Source of the DNA: Clostridiaceae bacterium
GTDB taxonomy: Bacteria; Bacillota; Clostridia; Monoglobales; Firm-18
Direction: 5' to 3'
NCBI GenBank assembly: GCA_012511915.1
Contig: JAAZFB010000214.1
Location: forward strand, 1 to 16,593
DNA length: 16,593 nt
Shown here piece after piece: positions 14,451 through 16,593 of the stretch (positions are counted from its first letter, which is position 1; each line of letters starts with the position of its first letter). The position numbers and the translations under genes were made by a program. Below the pieces are notes generated by a model. The model made no database searches. It worked only from the letters and a program-made list of their open reading frames with translations, and was not told the DNA's origin.

Positions 14451-15365
14451 TTAGTATCTAACCAGTTGAAACATTATGTAGCCGAGCACTATCAACATGA
14501 CGGGGAAGTTAATTACCGAAAATATTAGTTGTAATTTAAGCCGTTGTGATTTATTTCTTTTTACCCGTTTTCTGTTAATAGTCCCTAAAAACAAAAAAAA
14601 CAAAACTGCCGATGCGATAGTAATCCCCATATAAAAGCCATTGCTTACAAGCCACGGGATAGCAGTCCCTTTTACTGTCGTTAAATAGTGCAACAACATA
14701 CCGGAAGAATTAAAGCAAAAGTGAGCAATGATGCCCCCAAATACCGATTGTGTCATCCAGACGATATAGCACAACAACACCCCTAAGAAAAAATGCCCTG
14801 CTATGCTTTCAATTTGATTATGTAGCAGTGCAAAGTATAACCCACCTATGAAAAGAGATGCTCTGTAACCCTTGTTCTGCGTTGCTGTAAGCACTATGCC
14901 GCGCATTAACAGCTCTTCAAAAATTGCGGGCACCATCGCAACGGTTATAAGAAAAAGCAACAGATGCCCGACATTTTGTGGCGCAGGCACTGTACTGCTC
15001 GGAAACTGGCCCGTTTTGCTTTTTAGATATATAAGGGCGGGAACATTCAATATTGAGGCAACCGATTGTGCTGTTATGCCGATAAAAGCGCACATTACTC
15101 CCTGTAATAAGGTAATGTTTTTTAACTTAAAACTCTCTTTAACACTTGCGTTGTTTAAATATATAAAAACAACACACGGCACAAAAACAGCAAATAGTTG
15201 TATTGACATAACCAATAAAAACTCCGGCACAGGGACGTCGGTATATTTATCCCATTTTAGTTCTAATAATACCGGTATTAAAAACTGTAAATAAAAAACA
15301 AATAACAACAACCACCTGATACCTTTGTATGTTATTTCATCGTACTGTTTTTGTTGTATGTCCAC
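14451..15365 (-). CDS. CPBP-family intramembrane glutamic endopeptidase (CAAX protease/Abi)
   Basis: This 304-residue polytopic membrane protein has about eight hydrophobic segments. The three CPBP motifs are all intact: EELLMR (E150, E151, R155), FALLH (F178, H182) and HFCFN (H215, N219). The family includes CAAX prenyl proteases and proteins for bacteriocin self-immunity or protein processing; the bacterial substrates are mostly unknown. The start is GTG 15365, immediately after an in-frame TAA. AAAGGA lies 12 bases upstream, a long spacing. The C-terminus has a basic loop (NRKRVKRNKSQRLK) followed by a last helix. It lies between the cyclo-ligase and mltG with short gaps. No bacteriocin gene is nearby, so an immunity role has no support here. 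Confidence 0.92.
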   Translation of the reverse strand: MDIQQKQYDEITYKGIRWLLLFVFYLQFLIPVLLELKWDKYTDVPVPEFLLVMSIQLFAVFVPCVVFIYLNNASVKESFKLKNITLLQGVMCAFIGITAQSVASILNVPALIYLKSKTGQFPSSTVPAPQNVGHLLLFLITVAMVPAIFEELLMRGIVLTATQNKGYRASLFIGGLYFALLHNQIESIAGHFFLGVLLCYIVWMTQSVFGGIIAHFCFNSSGMLLHYLTTVKGTAIPWLVSNGFYMGITIASAVLFFLFLGTINRKRVKRNKSQRLKLQLIFSVINFPVMLIVLGYIMFQLVRY

Positions 15366-15391
15366 TTAACAATTCAGTCCTTTCGCAAGTG

Positions 15392-15931
15392 TTAACCGTT
15401 TGTTATTACATAATCAACCGGAATATCATATTGCTGAGCTTGTATAGCATCAACAATACAAAAATCATAACACAAGCCTATCGTAACAGCTTTTGTAGAG
15501 GGCAAAAACCTGTCATAATACCCTCCCCCATAACCAACACGGTACCCTTTTTTATCAAAAACAATACCGGGCACAATCACAACATCAATATCGTTGGGTT
15601 TACATTCTTTAATAGCAGTACTTCGCGGCTCCGGGATTCCAAAGCTGCTTTTTTCAAGGTCACAAAAGGAGCTTATATAAGAAGTTCCAAGGCTTTGCCC
15701 CAATACAACAGGCACTACCACCTTTTTCCTGTTCGCAAACAGCCAACTTGTAAAGTTAAAGGTATCCGGCTCGCTGCCCATGCTGATATATGTCATAACT
15801 GTTTTTGCCTTATTAATGTTTATATCTTGTATAAGCTTTTGAAATATTGCCTTGCTTGCGGCATCACGTTGTTTGATATCTGTATTGTCGCGCCTTGTTC
15901 TGTGTAGTTTTCGTAATTGTACTTTATCCAT
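15392..15931 (-). CDS. 5-formyltetrahydrofolate cyclo-ligase (MTHFS)
   Basis: This enzyme converts 5-formyltetrahydrofolate to 5,10-methenyltetrahydrofolate using ATP, returning a dead-end folate to one-carbon metabolism. From ATG 15931 it has 179 residues, a normal length. The family signature RVGYGGGYYDRF lies at 131-142, preceded by IVPGIVFDKKGY. The N-terminal KVQLRKLHRTRRD is the basic substrate-binding start typical of the family. Typical mid-protein stretches are YISMGSEPDT and KKVVVPVV. The frame is open to 15976, but the extra 15 residues lie in the DJ-1 gene and match nothing in the family. The ATG overlaps the DJ-1 stop by eight bases, so coupled translation is likely. Confidence 0.94.
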   Translation of the reverse strand: MDKVQLRKLHRTRRDNTDIKQRDAASKAIFQKLIQDININKAKTVMTYISMGSEPDTFNFTSWLFANRKKVVVPVVLGQSLGTSYISSFCDLEKSSFGIPEPRSTAIKECKPNDIDVVIVPGIVFDKKGYRVGYGGGYYDRFLPSTKAVTIGLCYDFCIVDAIQAQQYDIPVDYVITNG

Positions 15932-16469
15932 TGTAGTGCATAGCCTCTTTGAGCGATGTTGCTTTATCGCTGCCAAACAATATGCCGGCTAAGGCAAAGG
16001 CAAACTCATAAGCCGCCCCGGCACCTTTTGCCGTTATAATGTTCCCATCAATTTCAACTGCATTGGATGTTACATTTGCACCGTGCAAGTGCTTTTCAAA
16101 CCCCGGAAAACATGTTGCCGTTTTTCCCTGTAAAAGCCCCGCCTCTCCTAAAATCTTGGGTGCGGCGCATATAGCAGCAATATATTTCCCTTTGTTATTG
16201 CAATTATTTAAGGCATTTATAACGCCTGACGACTGCTGTAAATTATCAGCGCCCGGCAACCCACCGGGCAATATAAGCATGTCGGCATTGTCAGATATGT
16301 CTTGCAACATAATATCGGCAGTTATTTCGATATTATGCGAACCGCGAATAGCACGTCCGCCGACACCCACCGTTTGAACTTTTGCACCTGCCCTGCGCAA
16401 AATATCTATCGGCACAACAGCTTCAATTTCTTCAAACCCTTGCGCTAAAAATAAATAAACCAAGTTCAT
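15924..16469 (-). CDS. DJ-1/PfpI-superfamily protein (YajL/ThiJ-like)
   Basis: From ATG 16469 this is a 181-residue single-domain cytoplasmic protein of the DJ-1/YajL group. The nucleophile elbow is AAICAAPKIL with C101. The conserved glutamate is in GFEEIEAV (13-19), and TAKGAGAAYEFAFAL near the C-terminus is typical. Related proteins are reported as glyoxalase/deglycase-like or redox-responsive chaperones; the exact activity is debated and cannot be fixed here. ATG 16469 follows AAAGGTGG at eight bases, the best start. A frame open to 16517 would add 16 residues with no binding site. It overlaps the cyclo-ligase gene by eight bases. Confidence 0.93.
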   Translation of the reverse strand: MNLVYLFLAQGFEEIEAVVPIDILRRAGAKVQTVGVGGRAIRGSHNIEITADIMLQDISDNADMLILPGGLPGADNLQQSSGVINALNNCNNKGKYIAAICAAPKILGEAGLLQGKTATCFPGFEKHLHGANVTSNAVEIDGNIITAKGAGAAYEFAFALAGILFGSDKATSLKEAMHYNG

Positions 16470-16496
16470 TGTTATTACCACCTTTACATTTGGAAT

Positions 16497-16509
16497 TAGT
16501 ATCATACTA
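16497..16509. promoter_or_regulatory. Perfect small palindrome upstream of the DJ-1 gene
   Basis: TAGTAT and ATACTA flank a single C, a perfect 6-1-6 inverted repeat 28 bases upstream of the DJ-1 start codon. It could be an operator and could overlap a -10-like TATGAT on the minus strand, but no convincing -35 goes with it. Function is speculative. Confidence 0.3.
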
Positions 16510-16513
16510 AATC

Positions 16514-16593
16514 TCATGTATACTGGCGGTCTATTTTCTGTAATACTGCGTTGTCGTCAATCGGTATACATACAGTATGCCTCATTCCTCCGC
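16514..16593 (-). other. Possible 3' end of an upstream reading frame (cut by the window edge)
   Basis: One minus-strand frame is open from the right edge to a TGA at 16514-16516 (25 codons). It could be the tail of a gene beyond the window, or a small leader frame starting at an ATG near the edge that would sit only one base from a GGAGG. I recognise no protein in it. Two other frames are closed within this stretch. Confidence 0.25.

Noticed and set aside
14451..15365. Abortive-infection or bacteriocin-immunity system based on the CPBP/Abi protein
   Set aside because: There is no toxin, bacteriocin or other defence gene nearby; the gene lies among housekeeping genes.
15329..15907. Plus-strand open frame of 192 codons, the longest antisense frame
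   Set aside because: It mirrors the cyclo-ligase gene in reverse, including its conserved GYGGGYYDRF region, and has no family features or binding site of its own.

Overview
The window is a dense block of 17 complete genes, all on the minus strand, so transcription runs from the right edge to the left. The organism looks like a low-to-medium GC Gram-positive bacterium of the Clostridia. The evidence is short gaps with AGGAGG-type ribosome binding sites, frequent TTG and GTG starts, PcrA with its C-terminal Tudor-like domain, an IscS/IscU/MnmA order, and an mltG-trmR-U32 order like B. subtilis yrrL-yrrM-yrrO. This assignment is inference from protein similarity recalled by eye; no search was run.

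Region by region in transcription order (right to left):
- 16593-14451: the end of an unidentified short reading frame, a DJ-1/PfpI protein, 5-formyltetrahydrofolate cyclo-ligase and a CPBP-family membrane protease.
- 14426-10821: the lytic transglycosylase MltG, the tRNA methyltransferase-like TrmR, a peptidase-U32 (TrhP-like) protein and the nucleotide-pool phosphatase RdgB.
- 10739-7099: a membrane PAS/HAMP histidine kinase without a response regulator, coupled by a 4-bp overlap to mnmG.
- 7056-6799: a small YkuS-like protein.
- 6798-1883: a consensus promoter, then iscS, iscU, mnmA and pcrA in a tight run with overlaps.
- 1883-1676: a long hairpin element.
- 1675-378: a YerC/TrpR-type regulator, a YqeM-like methyltransferase, and a cold-shock gene with its own promoter and terminator.
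- 377-1: no gene. It holds the csp terminator, a 12-bp tandem repeat and a compound cloverleaf-like inverted repeat.

The genes are mostly housekeeping. A shared theme is modification of the tRNA wobble uridine U34. MnmA (with IscS as sulfur donor) does 2-thiolation, MnmG (with MnmE, not in the window) adds the carboxymethylaminomethyl group, and the U32 protein with TrmR would do 5-hydroxylation and O-methylation.

I found no defence system, CRISPR array, tRNA, rRNA or intact transposon. The most unusual signals are non-coding. One is a roughly 166-nt near-full-length hairpin at the pcrA stop codon, whose arm differences are almost all G-U wobbles on the plus strand only. The other is a 144-nt set of three abutting hairpins closed by an outer stem at the left edge.
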